Shown here one piece after another: positions 10,512 through 20,861 of a stretch of DNA of 64,000 nucleotides; the first letter of the stretch is position 1, and the number at the start of each line of letters is the position of its first letter. Position numbers and translations under genes: made by a program. The stretch is from Asterias amurensis (taxonomy: Eukaryota; Echinodermata; Asteroidea; Forcipulatida; Asteriidae): contig NC_092648.1 in the NCBI RefSeq assembly GCF_032118995.1, forward strand, positions 6,091,001 to 6,155,000, in the 5' to 3' direction. The notes under the pieces are model-generated. The model saw only the letters and a list, made by a program, of their open reading frames with translations, searched no databases and was not told the origin of the DNA.

Positions 10512-13500
10512 ATTTCCAACAGCGTGTTAATCTATGATGAATCGGAAATCGGAACTTCCGTCTGACTCTGATGAGGATCGAGTCAGTGCCCTGGTTGATG
10601 GATTGAACAAACTCACACTGTGAGTCTTTATTTTTAACCTTGAAACAAAAGAAATTCAAAACATGCATCCCTAATTAAAGGGACACGTTGCATTGGATCG
10701 TTATATAGTCTAGAAAAGCGTTGGAAACCGTTTGTTGTAAAATGCATACGGTTAGAAAGATGATTCGAAAGTAGAATATAATGATCCACACAAATAAGCC
10801 CCGAAATTGCGTAGTTTTCTTTTGTTTTGCGAACTTACACGGTCGGCCATTTTGTAGCCTTGTCCAAGGCTCTTTACGCAAGAGCCTTGTCCAAGGCTCT
10901 TTACGCAAGCACAGGCCCGCTCTGACTTCACGAAATGCATAGATACTATACCGCACGGCACATAACAGTACTTACTACCGCGGGGTCGAAGCATGGCTTT
11001 CGAGGTATCAACGAGGTTACAAAACGCTGATCCGGCCTCGTTTACAATGATATCATTGGATAAATGCAGTGACTAAAAGCTACCGTACCTGGGTTTGTTT
11101 TGAATGGTCTGAGGTCACGTCGGACGACCAATCAAAACACAGTTATGGAAAGCTTACTTTCGGTTGTCTGTGTGTGTCTACCGTGTGTGGTTGTGTGTAC
11201 ATGTGGATGTATTTGCATGTAATGTTGGTGTAGAATTTGACTGCGTATCTCTATGTGAAATGAATAGAGGTCAAAGGTGAAGATACACGCCGGTTTGGAG
11301 GCCGGTCTCTGGCGTTATTCACGAGCCTCGAAGTGTGACGTCAGATGTTCAGGCTATCTATGATCAAGAGATATTATTACGAATGCCACAATTCAAGTAC
11401 ACAATCTAACAGTTAAAAACTATAACGCGCTATTCTTTAATCTCCCGTCTCGATTTTTCCCCCAGGCCAAATAAAGGCACAGGCTCTAAAACAATCAAAG
11501 AGCAAACCGATGGCAACCCACATGCTCTAAGGCAAGAGTCTCTACTGGACGTTCGAGGTAAAGACGTCTCAGAATACACTGAGACGTCTGCAGGATTTGG
11601 CTCTGACCGTAATCATCTAGGAGCTTGTGGATGGGGGAATCTGGAACCTGAGGGTTTTGGAGAGCCGCGGGCAGCGATCATGACCACAAGAACAACCACC
11701 CAAAACAAGAACGAGTTTTCAAACGCCCATCCCGGCACAGGGCAGCAACAAGAAGTGTCGAACCCACGTATAGGGGAAGGAAGTCATCTTCAGAAAGGAG
11801 AGCTGACTGCCTCCGATCGGAAGTTCGCTGACTCCAAGTTAGCAAATACAGAAGATTTTTACCGGTTTGATCCTTCCGAATATGGAGAATTCAAATGGCG
11901 TAAAAGATTTCTGCAATTTCTAGAGAAATATTCACCCTCAAAGACGAGGCGACAGTAAGTATGTAGTTTTATCCTGCATGTGCCTGTTATCATGATTAAT
12001 TACTGTGTTTTAATTAAAGAGAGTATATTGTTAGTTTCTTATTTGTAAAGCTATTTCATGATGAATCATTCTCACAACTTCTTTGCCATGTACATAAATC
12101 CGAAAATCGAAAAAATAGAGTCATTGGAAATGTAACTGTTTGTCTTTTTTGCTCATGGAATTAGTAAGATTGTGGTGATGTCTCCAAGCCATGTTTATAT
12201 AGAACATGATAAAGAAGGACTTGAAACCGCCTGGGGAAAACTGACTGACTCAAAAGATGCAATCAACTTCAGGAAGGTCAAACAGTTAGCAGTTTCTTAT
12301 GGGTATGTAAGATTGTCTTTACCTTTAATAGGCCTTTTCACACTGTCCGAAATCTCCGGGGTTGGAACCGGTTCCGAACCGGAGATTTTGTTCAAATCGT
12401 TTCACACTGTAAACATTTCAATCCGCCTCCGATTCGGGTAGCATGCTCTAGCCGGATTGAAATCAACCCTGGCAGGGACCAAGGTTGAAAATCTTTGTCC
12501 GGATCGAAATGGCTTTGTCAGCGTTCGGTTCACGCATTAGCCGGTTCACGTAGAGACTAGTGTGAATGTTGCTTGTCTCTGATGCGGTGTCGAAAAGAAG
12601 CGAGGCTGAATCGAAGGGGACCCGGATAGGTTTCAACGTGGGTCGAAATGGAGGTAGTATGAAAAGGCATTTTTCTATTGATAATACATGTACAAACAAA
12701 GATGATGCCATTCAAAGACGAGACTTGAAGGGGGTTTGCTTCTAAAATGTCGAAGTTTTGTCTTTAAACACCAAAACGCAAACTTATTTTTTTGCAGAGC
12801 AGTCAACATGTTAGTACGGAGCTCCTAAAGGGACAAGTCAAAAAAATTCAAAATTGTAGAAAAATAATGAAATGATTCCGTTCCTCCAAAATAATAAAAC
12901 TATGTTCCCTCAAAATACCATTTCGTACCCTCACATAAAAATAATGTTTACATAATAATAATGTTCACATTTTAATAACCTGTTCAATATTTTCGTTACC
13001 CGTCCCTTAAGGGGCTTCGCATGTTAGGAACTAGACTTGTAGACAAGTCGTTAATGGTCTGCCGCGGTGAGATAGTCGAGATGTGGCGGTTCTCTCGCGA
13101 GATAAATTGCTCCGCGCGAACTGCTGGTTGCCCGACTTCTACTCCCCGTTAAAAATGGGACCGGTAGTCGTGAGAGCAGTAGTCTCGCGGGCGAACAGTC
13201 TCGCGAGAATATCGCGGGAAGATTCGGAACGCTATAACCCCGACAGACATTTAACGACTTGTCCACAAGTCTAGTTAGGAACGGACTATACTGCGACAAA
13301 TTGACTGATACGTTGTATCATAAAGCACTGCATGGTCCACACAATAATCACAAATCGTGTTTATGAATTGTATTTGTTTTCTTTTACGAAGATGTGTGTT
13401 CGGTATCTGGCTCCTGTTTGTTCAAACCAGGAGCGTAGACCAAATATGGGAGCAAATTGCTTTGGCAACGGTTGAAGGTAAGCTGGGAACAGGCGCTAAA

Positions 13501-13767
13501 GTGACATCATACGATGACAGGCCCGTTAATAATGAACGAAAACACGTCATCAGTGTGTACACGAAAGACTTCACAGATTACACTGATGTCATGGCGATAG
13601 AACGAAAACTACGTGACATGTATAAGTCGAAACTATTGTTTAAACCAGGTGTTCATGCCATATTGGGTATATATGCTGGGAATAAATATGGATTGAGACC
13701 TTCAATCTACGTATCGGAATGGGATACAATGAGAAAGATGTCCAAAATACATAGCAACATAGACTAG
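10512..13767 (+). CDS. C11orf68-like: C11orf68-like (UPF0696, DUF1917) protein, copy B
   Basis: Exons are 10512-10619 (ATG 10534), 11466-11954, 12165-12302 and 13392-13767 (TAG), all joined in phase 2, giving 362 aa. The N-terminus is MMNRKSELPSDSDEDR. Exon 3 adds an extended, probably disordered region of about 130 residues and then FYRFDPSEYG and KYSPSKTRR, matching the family W/F-x-x-DP helix region. Exon 4 keeps GLETAWGKLTD; exon 5 holds GIWLLF, AKVT, VISVYTKDFTD, YAGNKYGLRPSIY. The normal exon 4 acceptor, present in A, is deleted by 9 bp; an AG at 12163-12164 restores the frame but removes the SDGxG start. Human C11orf68 has an eIF4E-like fold with unknown molecular role. Expression is unproven. 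Confidence 0.75.
10678..11030 (-). repeat. MITE half plus GC-rich inverted block in intron 2 of copy B
   Basis: After TTAA (10674-10677) the sequence AGGGACACGTTGCATTGGAT matches the TTAA MITE end. Further on, 10865-11005 is the reverse complement of 3485-3600. CTTGTCCAAGGCTCTTTACG is tandemly doubled at 10859-10908. Confidence 0.5.
11041..11400 (+). promoter_or_regulatory. CRE/CCAAT-bearing repeat module, copy 2
   Basis: Near-identical to 4290-4630: ATGATATCATTGG, CCAATCAAAACA and TGACGTCA (11337-11344). It sits 65 bp before exon 3 of copy B. Confidence 0.5.
12331..12671 (+). mobile_element. MITE in intron 4 of copy B, orthologous to 5632-5974
   Basis: Same inverted ends (AGGCCTTTTCACACTG and AGTATGAAAAGGC) at the same position as in copy A. 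Confidence 0.55.
13031..13274. mobile_element. Fold-back MITE, orthologous to 6339-6580
   Basis: CTAGACTTG and CAAGTCTAG termini with TTAGGAA on both flanks, in intron 4 of copy B. Confidence 0.65.
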
Positions 13768-15605
13768 TCACGTTTTCCCGTCATGTCAAAAGTTCTCTTA
13801 TTCAACTAAGGAGCTTTTCGGTTCACGAGTGAGACCAAGAGACTGTACGCATCATTCATTCCTTGTTAAACATTAAACACAATTCAGAGCTGATTTTAGT
13901 TTTGTCGACCATTTTGGATCTGGGTGTGATTTCTCTGATTTAGTCAAACCGATTTCAAAATAAGTACTGAGTGTTTTTATCCGTGGAATAAATCTTCTCA
14001 AAGTAACCGTTGTTCATAGAGACAGACTTATCTTTTGTGACTATTGTACTTGATTGTATAACAAAATATAAGAAAACACAGGAAAAACAACAGTTCAAGT
14101 TGTTAAGAAGTCCTACGAATTCCTTCAACAAAAGATTATTTTGCAAGTTTCACAGTTTTTGCCCGCTGGCCTGCTGTTTTTATAAAGGAACTGAACGAAG
14201 CACGAGTAATTAGTAATAACCTAATATATTTAATGGAAGCTAACTAGATGAAGATGATGTTGTAAATCATACTTTAAGAGGTTTGTAGTTATTAAAGTTA
14301 TGTTTAAGGATTTTTTCGTGATAGCAAACAACTTGATATATTAAAAGAATGCACGGGTTAATTTAGTAAAAAGTAAAAGTGTAGTGAATTTTGAATCAAA
14401 GCTTAGGCCTACTGCTAATTTTGACAAAAAGCATTAGTTTGCCGGGACGTTGTAATCAAACGGTTTTATGATACGCTGCTGGTAAACAAAATTAGAATTG
14501 AAAATAACTTGTTATCCATTGGTTTTCTTTTAGTCATTTGATATTTTGTTTGTTGTACTTGAAACAATATAGGGCCTATGTGTATTTCTTAATGTTTTTT
14601 TTTGTTATAATTTGTTTTATTTTATGAAAAGCTCTGTATTTTAAACACACATTTTTGCTGCGACGAATCAATATTTTTACATACCCATGGGCATTTTTTT
14701 TTTACGGCGATAAAAAGATTTGTTAAATGACTTTGGTAACCGATATAAGGCGCCGTTGTTCTTTACTGGTACGTAGTCGCACTGATACAAAAGTCAAGGA
14801 TGTAAAAATGCATACTTTTTTTGATTATTTTATCTGATTAAGAATTTGGTGTCAATCATGTTTTTATTTCTGGTATGTAAACTAATTGTACACATTTATA
14901 CAAATATTCACTATATGTTATTTTCAATCTTCAGCTCTTCATACGTGAGATTGGTAATTAATCAGTGTGGAGCGTAGTTATTTTAGCTGGTTAGACGATG
15001 GGGTCTATTTGTTGCAACCTTTTGCTGTGTTAGTCTCTAAAAGTTGGCATGTTTGACAAACGATGAGAGAGTGCCCGTAGGGATGGAGGAAGCGAGTTAA
15101 GAGACCCCCTCATGGAGCCAGTTTAATTAAACGATAAATAGACAGGCGGATCGGTTGGTGAGTAGGAGTTTTAGACTGTTATTTGGGGTGAAATTGGGTA
15201 ACAAATTGTTTAATAAAATACAGCACACGATATAAAGTTCACGTTGTATGGATAAGTATTGGCCTTATATAACTAAGTGTTACCCGCTCATCGTTTAATT
15301 AAACGATAAATAGAGAGGCGGATTGGTTAGTGCGTAGGATTTTAGACTGTTATTTTGGGTGAAATTGGGTAACAAATTGTTTGATGTAATATAGCACATG
15401 ATATGAAGTTCACGTTGTATGGATAAGTATTGGCTTATAATTAAGTGTTATGCGTACTTGCTTAGTGTTAACTGAGGTGGAGGGCTACCTATTGAGAAGT
15501 AATCTTTAACATTGATTGTTACATGACATAAGATTGAATGAGGTTTATGGATCTATATTTGTACTAGGGTTTGTTTGGATGTTGAATAAAGCTAGTGAGC
15601 AACCC
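13768..15605 (+). other. Probable 3' UTR of copy B
   Basis: Homologous to the A 3' region, with AATAAA at 15585-15590. It includes the two-unit tandem duplication at 15122-15460. No exon is seen. Confidence 0.4.
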
Positions 15606-15639
15606 AAACAAGGTGTCAAGCCCTTTTATTTGTCTTAGG

Positions 15640-16560
15640 GCTTATAAAAAATTACTACAATAATAATAATTCTGCAAATCTCCCACGCATTTCAAAACAT
15701 AAGTAACCATCTTGGAGCCAGTTTTCATAAAATAAAAACATCTCACAAGTTCTCATGTTATTTTAAGTTTTAATTAGTTCAATCATCTAAAAAAAGGTTT
15801 GTAAAAAAAAAACCCGATAATATAATATTTTCTTATTATAATACAATCAAAATGTAGTTTCTTTAATACTTGAACGAAAATGTAAAGTCATGACCTGGAT
15901 TGAAATTCATTTTTTTTTCTTCAATCAATAAGGAAATGAATCATATGACTATAAATAGATTTTAAATGTGCAAAAAACCCCAAAAAACATTTTTGAATAC
16001 CCCAGTCCAGTGCTTTTCTGAAAAATTCGCGGAATTCTCTGTTTACGCCATCGCTCATGTTATACATGGTGGATAGCCGCTTTGTTACAGCGTTGGTGTA
16101 TAACAAAGCAAACTCCCACACATGACCTCAACGTATTACCATTTTGACGCACGCCGTCAACAACGGCAGAAGTGTTTTTAGTTTATCAAAACTTGAGGTT
16201 GGGGCCTGATTTTTTAGTCGATAAAAAAAAAACATTTACATGGTAAACAAACTAGTTATAAACTAATTCCCGTCAAAAACAAATTCGTTCAAGTAGTTGT
16301 TTACTCCTCTACTCAATACGGAAAGGAACATTTTTATACCCCAGCCCCACTCACAAAATTATCATGCGATGCCGGAAGTCCAGACTGGTCCCCTGTCAGA
16401 ACAACAATATGGTTTTGATTATATTTTATCAAAAAAATAAAAGATTTCTCAAGATATGCAAGTGTTTTCGTGTATGATTGATAAAGAAATAGGAAGCCTA
16501 AACGTTTTACCTCATTCATTTAGCCTATTCAGTTACAGATGTTACATACATTCAGACGAA
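15640..16560 (+). repeat. Inter-gene spacer shared between B-C and C-D
   Basis: 15790-16400 aligns with 33880-34700 (GCCGCTTTGTTACAGCGTT; TTACCATTTTGACGCACGCC). It then jumps to the part matching 35345, so the D-side copy has about 650 bp more (module plus retroelement tail) or the C-side copy has lost it. Confidence 0.7.
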
Positions 16561-16599
16561 TTTTGTTGACTCTGTGAAAAATGGGATGAACATATTTTA

Positions 16600-16917
16600 A
16601 GTGTCCGTGATAAGTTTTGTTTGAATGGGTGACCGAAAGACTATGTGTAAGAAAGTGTCCACCATACAACTACACGCTCGTTGAAATCCAACTGGCCTCT
16701 CGTAGCCACCGTACTTCGGAGACTATACGATTGCAACAAAGGGGAATCCCCACTTTGCGCAAGCGTTACTCATTAGGGATTTCCCATGCTGAGAAACCAA
16801 TAACAGCGTACTTTTACCATGGACTGCCACAGGCCACTCTGGATGTACAGATACACACGGTATACCTATAGTGACAACTGGAGCAAGACAGAGCTCAACT
16901 AGTCAGGAGAGATAACG
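16600..16917 (+). promoter_or_regulatory. Putative promoter and non-coding exon 1 of copy C, two kappaB sites
   Basis: Conserved with 35540-35808 and 9137-9361. Two perfect NF-kappaB-type sites occur 24 bp apart: GGGGAATCCCC (16741-16751) and GGGATTTCCC (16776-16785). The block ends GATAACG|GTGAGTAG (donor at 16918). Site spacing, orientation and the downstream donor are kept in D. The start site is unmapped. Confidence 0.45.
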
Positions 16918-17050
16918 GTGAGTAGTTTATAATATTGTAGACTTATTTAGCGCCAGTATACATGTACCAATAAGGTGCTAGGTACTTGCACATAGTGAGA
17001 CATTTTATAAATTTAAAGACAGATTTTGGAGTTTAAATGCTCTATATATG

Positions 17051-17346
17051 AGATCTGTTTATTTAGCATCTTATAAGGGGTTTACAAGATACTGTGGTGC
17101 ACTTGGCAGCCATTTCCAGAAATTCCTGGGCGAACCCCTTCTCTCAACGATAAGTGTAATACGTACATTACTCAACGCACGGAACGTACACAGTTTTTCT
17201 ATCCGAAGGACTAGGCAATAATGGTTAAGTATTTTGCTTAGGGCCACAAGTGTCATGACTGGGACTTGAACTCACACTCTGCTCACTGCACCACCAGTAG
17301 CAAACACAGCTTGAGTCCGGTGCGCTTGACCGTTCAGCCACGACAC
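17051..17346 (-). mobile_element. tRNA-derived SINE
   Basis: On the minus strand the head reads TGGCTGAACGG (A-box type) and, about 60 bp later, GAGTTCAAGTCCC (B-box type). A core with CCTTCGGATAG and GCGTTGAGTAATGTACG follows and ends in TTATAAGATGC. Related copies are at 36748, 50338 and 53240. Confidence 0.65.
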
Positions 17347-17399
17347 GCCAAAATGGATTACATTACAATAGCCTTTATAACAGCCTGAAATTTCCATAA

Positions 17400-17690
17400 A
17401 GGAATTTATGTTGATTTAAGGAGGTTGACAAGCCCTCTCACAGCAGAATTGGGGAGGTAGTGCTTTCTGCTCTACCGGCCAGGCTTCGGACTGATGATAC
17501 CCAAGCCTACATCCGTATGGACTGTAAAAGGGGTAACCATGTTTCAGCCCTAGCTAGGAGTAGGTGGCAACGGCCTCTGGCAAAAATAATTGTAGCCCAC
17601 ACCTTGAAGTGGCCTTCAGGCCTTGTGTGTCTGGCGAATTACATATAAAAATAAAAAATAAATAAAACATATATAAAAAAAGTACTGTTT
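17400..17690 (+). mobile_element. SINE or LINE 3' fragment with A-rich tail
   Basis: The block TGGCCTTCAGGCCTTGTGTG, then TGGCGAATTACATATAAAAA and an AAATAAAT-type tail, has the form of a retroposon 3' end. A clear tRNA head was not identified. Confidence 0.4.
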
Positions 17691-17949
17691 TGTACAATTA
17701 GTTGCATTATTTGTAACTTAAGATTGGGGCTGTTAAAGGCATTGGTAATTACTCAAAATAATTATTAGCATAAAACCTTACTTGGTAACGAGTAATGGGG
17801 AGAGGTTGATAATATAAAACATTGTGAGAAACGACTCCCTCTGAAGTGACGTAGTTTTCGAGAAAGAAGTTTCCACGAATTTGATTTCGAGACTTCATAA
17901 TTAGATTCTGAGGTCTCGAAATCAAGCATCTGAAAGCACACAACTTCGT

Positions 17950-20416
17950 CTCTGCCGGTGCAACGGCATTATCTCTGCCCGTGCAACGGCAGAGATATTG
18001 TCCTTGTGCTGGATATTCTTCTTCTTCTTCTTCTTCTTCTTGTTCTTCGTCAGTCAGGGCGTTTGCGAAAACACGGCATGGGCTTAGGCTCCCGTCAGTT
18101 ATTTAGAAAACGGGTGCTTTCCGCCGTACGGGGCTTCAAACAGGCAGACAGAGCCCAAGCCGGAGCCCATGTGGGAGCGCAAGCTGAAGTCGTGGTTTTG
18201 TAAACACCGAAAAGCTAGCACAGTATTCGGCCCGAAATAGCCAGCCGCATATTCGGAAGAGCCAGCCGCGTATTCAAGAAATTAGAACACATGCAGTACA
18301 AGGAGCTTCCCTATCCCATAACTGTTGACTCCATAGCCAGAAAAAACAATTGCGTACAGGGAGGTGACAAAATGGCTCATCTCTGTTCAACGGAGGCGTG
18401 TTTTACGGCGTGCCAGCGTGCGGGAGCCAGCGGTCCGTTCAACGGAAGCGTGTTTTACGGCGTGCCAGCGTGGGAGCTAGCGGAGCGTGAGCCTTGGGGC
18501 ATATCCCGCCGTATACAACCGGTGCCGTGTCTGGTGGGGCCAGTAGTCTGGGGGGCATGAACTCCCCCAGCTTGCCGGTCTCCGTGTGAGCTTGGGTTTG
18601 GGAGCTTGTGTGAGGGGTAGGGAGCCTTAGTCGGTAAACCTCGCTGATCCCATCGAGCTCAAAGGCGTGTATAAACAACCGAATACCAAAGAACCGACAC
18701 AATACACGCATCAGCCTACCTTAAAAACGAAACAAAAGACATAGAAACAAGCCCAAATAATATGGCAGAACAACAAATTTTAGTAAAAAAGCCCAACACA
18801 TCCATAGGTGACTGACGATCAGTAAGAAGTATACACAGTACTAGTATACTAGGCCTACTACTTTTGCTTTGCCAACAGTAGTTGGCCATGCGATCGTAAC
18901 CCTCCATCCTCCCGACGGTCGTTGCGACGACCAGTTTACTGTTGGTACAGAGACAGGTGAAACAATTTTAAAGATAAAAAAAAAACTTTTGATCCCTAGT
19001 TATATTTAGTTCCCTTGAATTATATATTTTATATGCAACAACGTTTTAAAACAACAATTCTGTTCAGAACCAAAACTGCCTTCATTATTATGATATCTGT
19101 TTCCTTTTTTAAATATTTTTCTTATTGACATACACCAGAGTTTGGAAAAAGAACAAACTCTTGTTGGAGAAAGATTTAATGATAACATTATCTGTATGCC
19201 TTTTTCTTTATTGATATGGGACATAATTTGTGGACAGAACAAACTCCACCCTTATCCATACTGTTTTTTTGTTTTTTTTTCAAAACAAAAAAACTGCCTC
19301 GTTTGCTAATAATATATGCAAATATACATGTTTTGTTTTTATTTATGTACAACAGAGTGAAGAACGAACAACTCTCAACTGATATGGTTTTATGCTTTAT
19401 ATTTTATATGCAACAGAGTTTTAAAACAACAATTATGTTCAGAACCAAAACTGCCTTCATTTGTATGATATCTGTTTCCTTTTTAATGTTTTTTTTATTG
19501 ACATACAACACAGTTAAAAAAAAAGAATAAACTAAACTCAAAACAAAGAACTGCTTCATTTGCTCACACTAAAATCATGTACATTTATTTTTATTTATTT
19601 ACAAGTGCAACAGAGTTAAGAAAAAAACAACTCTCTAATTATATGTTTTATATGTTTTATATTTCTATGCAACAAAGTTTTGAAGCAAAACTGCCTATAT
19701 TTTGATAACATTATCTGATACTTTTTGTATTGACATACAACATAATGTGGAGAAAAAACCTCTTGTTTAATGTAGGTTTGCCCTTAACCATACTGATTTT
19801 CTCAGAACAAAGAACTGCCTCATTTGCTTATACTAAAATCATGTACACTTATTTTTATTTATTTACAAGTGCAACAGAGTTTAGAAAAAACAACTCTCTA
19901 ATTATGTGTTTTATATGTTTTATATTTATATGCAACAAAGTTTTAAAGCAAAACTGCCTATATTTTGGTAACATTATCTGATAGTGTTTGTATTGCCATA
20001 CAACATAATGTGGAGAAAAAACCTATTGTTTAAATAAGGTTTACTCTTAACCAGGATTTTTCTGAACAAAGAACTGCCTCATCTGCTATCACGAATAAAT
20101 GTTTTTTTTTGTTTTTTTTCTAAATTTATGAAACAACTCTCCATTTGTGTTTGCTATGTTATGTGCAACAGACTTTGACAGACTAAATTTTCTGTAATTA
20201 ATCTGTTGATGGTATTTATATTTTCACACGCTATGCCTGCCGGAGTAATTCAGTTGATACCACAAATTTGTTATTTTCACCCCGAATGCATACCCAATAC
20301 TCCTTTCCCAAGAAGCGACACCAACCCGTGCAATATTACGCAGCCGCACCGCCCCCCCCCCCCCCGCCCGGGCAGAGATACCCGTATTTGCTCAAATACA
20401 GCTCCCGCGCTTTCTA
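17950..20416 (+). mobile_element. Satellite-cored insertion, about 2.5 kb, unclassified
   Basis: It interrupts the MITE above. A perfect 12-bp inverted repeat lies near its ends: TATCTCTGCCCG (17970-17981) and CGGGCAGAGATA (20369-20380). Inside are (TTC)n at 18016-18041, a GC-rich block 18100-18720 with a 52-bp tandem duplication (18385-18488), an array of about 260-bp repeats (19015-20170) and poly-C at 20351-20365. No protein-coding gene is seen. It may be a Helentron-like non-autonomous element. Confidence 0.5.
19015..20170 (+). repeat. Tandem array, about 260-bp unit, roughly four copies
   Basis: Units share ATGCAACARAGTTTTAAAGC, AAAGAACTGCCTCATTTGCT and ATTGACATACAACA blocks. The open frames through it are AT-rich and not conserved between units. 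Confidence 0.65.
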
Positions 20417-20861
20417 GTTTTCTTTCATAGTTATCTCGCAACTTCGACGACCAATTGAGTTCAAACTTTCACAGGTTTGTTATTTTGTGCATAATGTTGA
20501 GATACATCCAGTGAGAAGACTGGTCTATGACAACTACCAAAGGTGTTCAGTGTCTTTAAGTGATATAGAGTTATAAACAATAATTTGTAGATGGTTTTGA
20601 TTTTTTTTTTTTTTTTTATCACACGTAATTAATGGAAAATTCAAAAGCAGTGTACGGTCACCCTGCATGTTAGACTAATTTCATAACTAGAATTGAACAA
20701 TTAGATTATCAGAGAATTATACATCGTTCGCGCCTTCAGTAGTTCATAAAAAGTAAAGAGGTTCTAAAACAAATAAGAATGTTGCCTATTGGACCTTGAT
20801 AACCGAGGGAATGGGGTATTTATTCAGACCAGCTGTGTCTGCATGTTGATTTCTCTGACAG

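Larger units (their letters stand above)
11041..15790 (+). repeat. Segmental duplication, right member (B unit)
   Basis: Matches 4200-9110 over almost its whole length. Similarity to the A unit stops in the A-rich run near 15805; beyond it the sequence resembles 33880 onward instead, which marks the cluster unit boundary. Confidence 0.85.
17737..20555 (+). mobile_element. TTAA MITE (GTGGACAC family) split by an insertion
   Basis: The left part (17737-17949) starts after TTAA 17733-17736 and stops at AAAGCACACAACTTCGT. The right part (about 20417-20555) resumes at TTATCTCGCAACTTCGACG and ends before TTAA 20556-20559. Intact copies such as 36911-37282 read straight through this point. Confidence 0.7.

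Noticed and set aside
18291..18711. Open frames on both strands in the GC-rich block
   Set aside because: GC-rich repeat sequence inside an insertion; the 52-bp duplication shifts frame between units.
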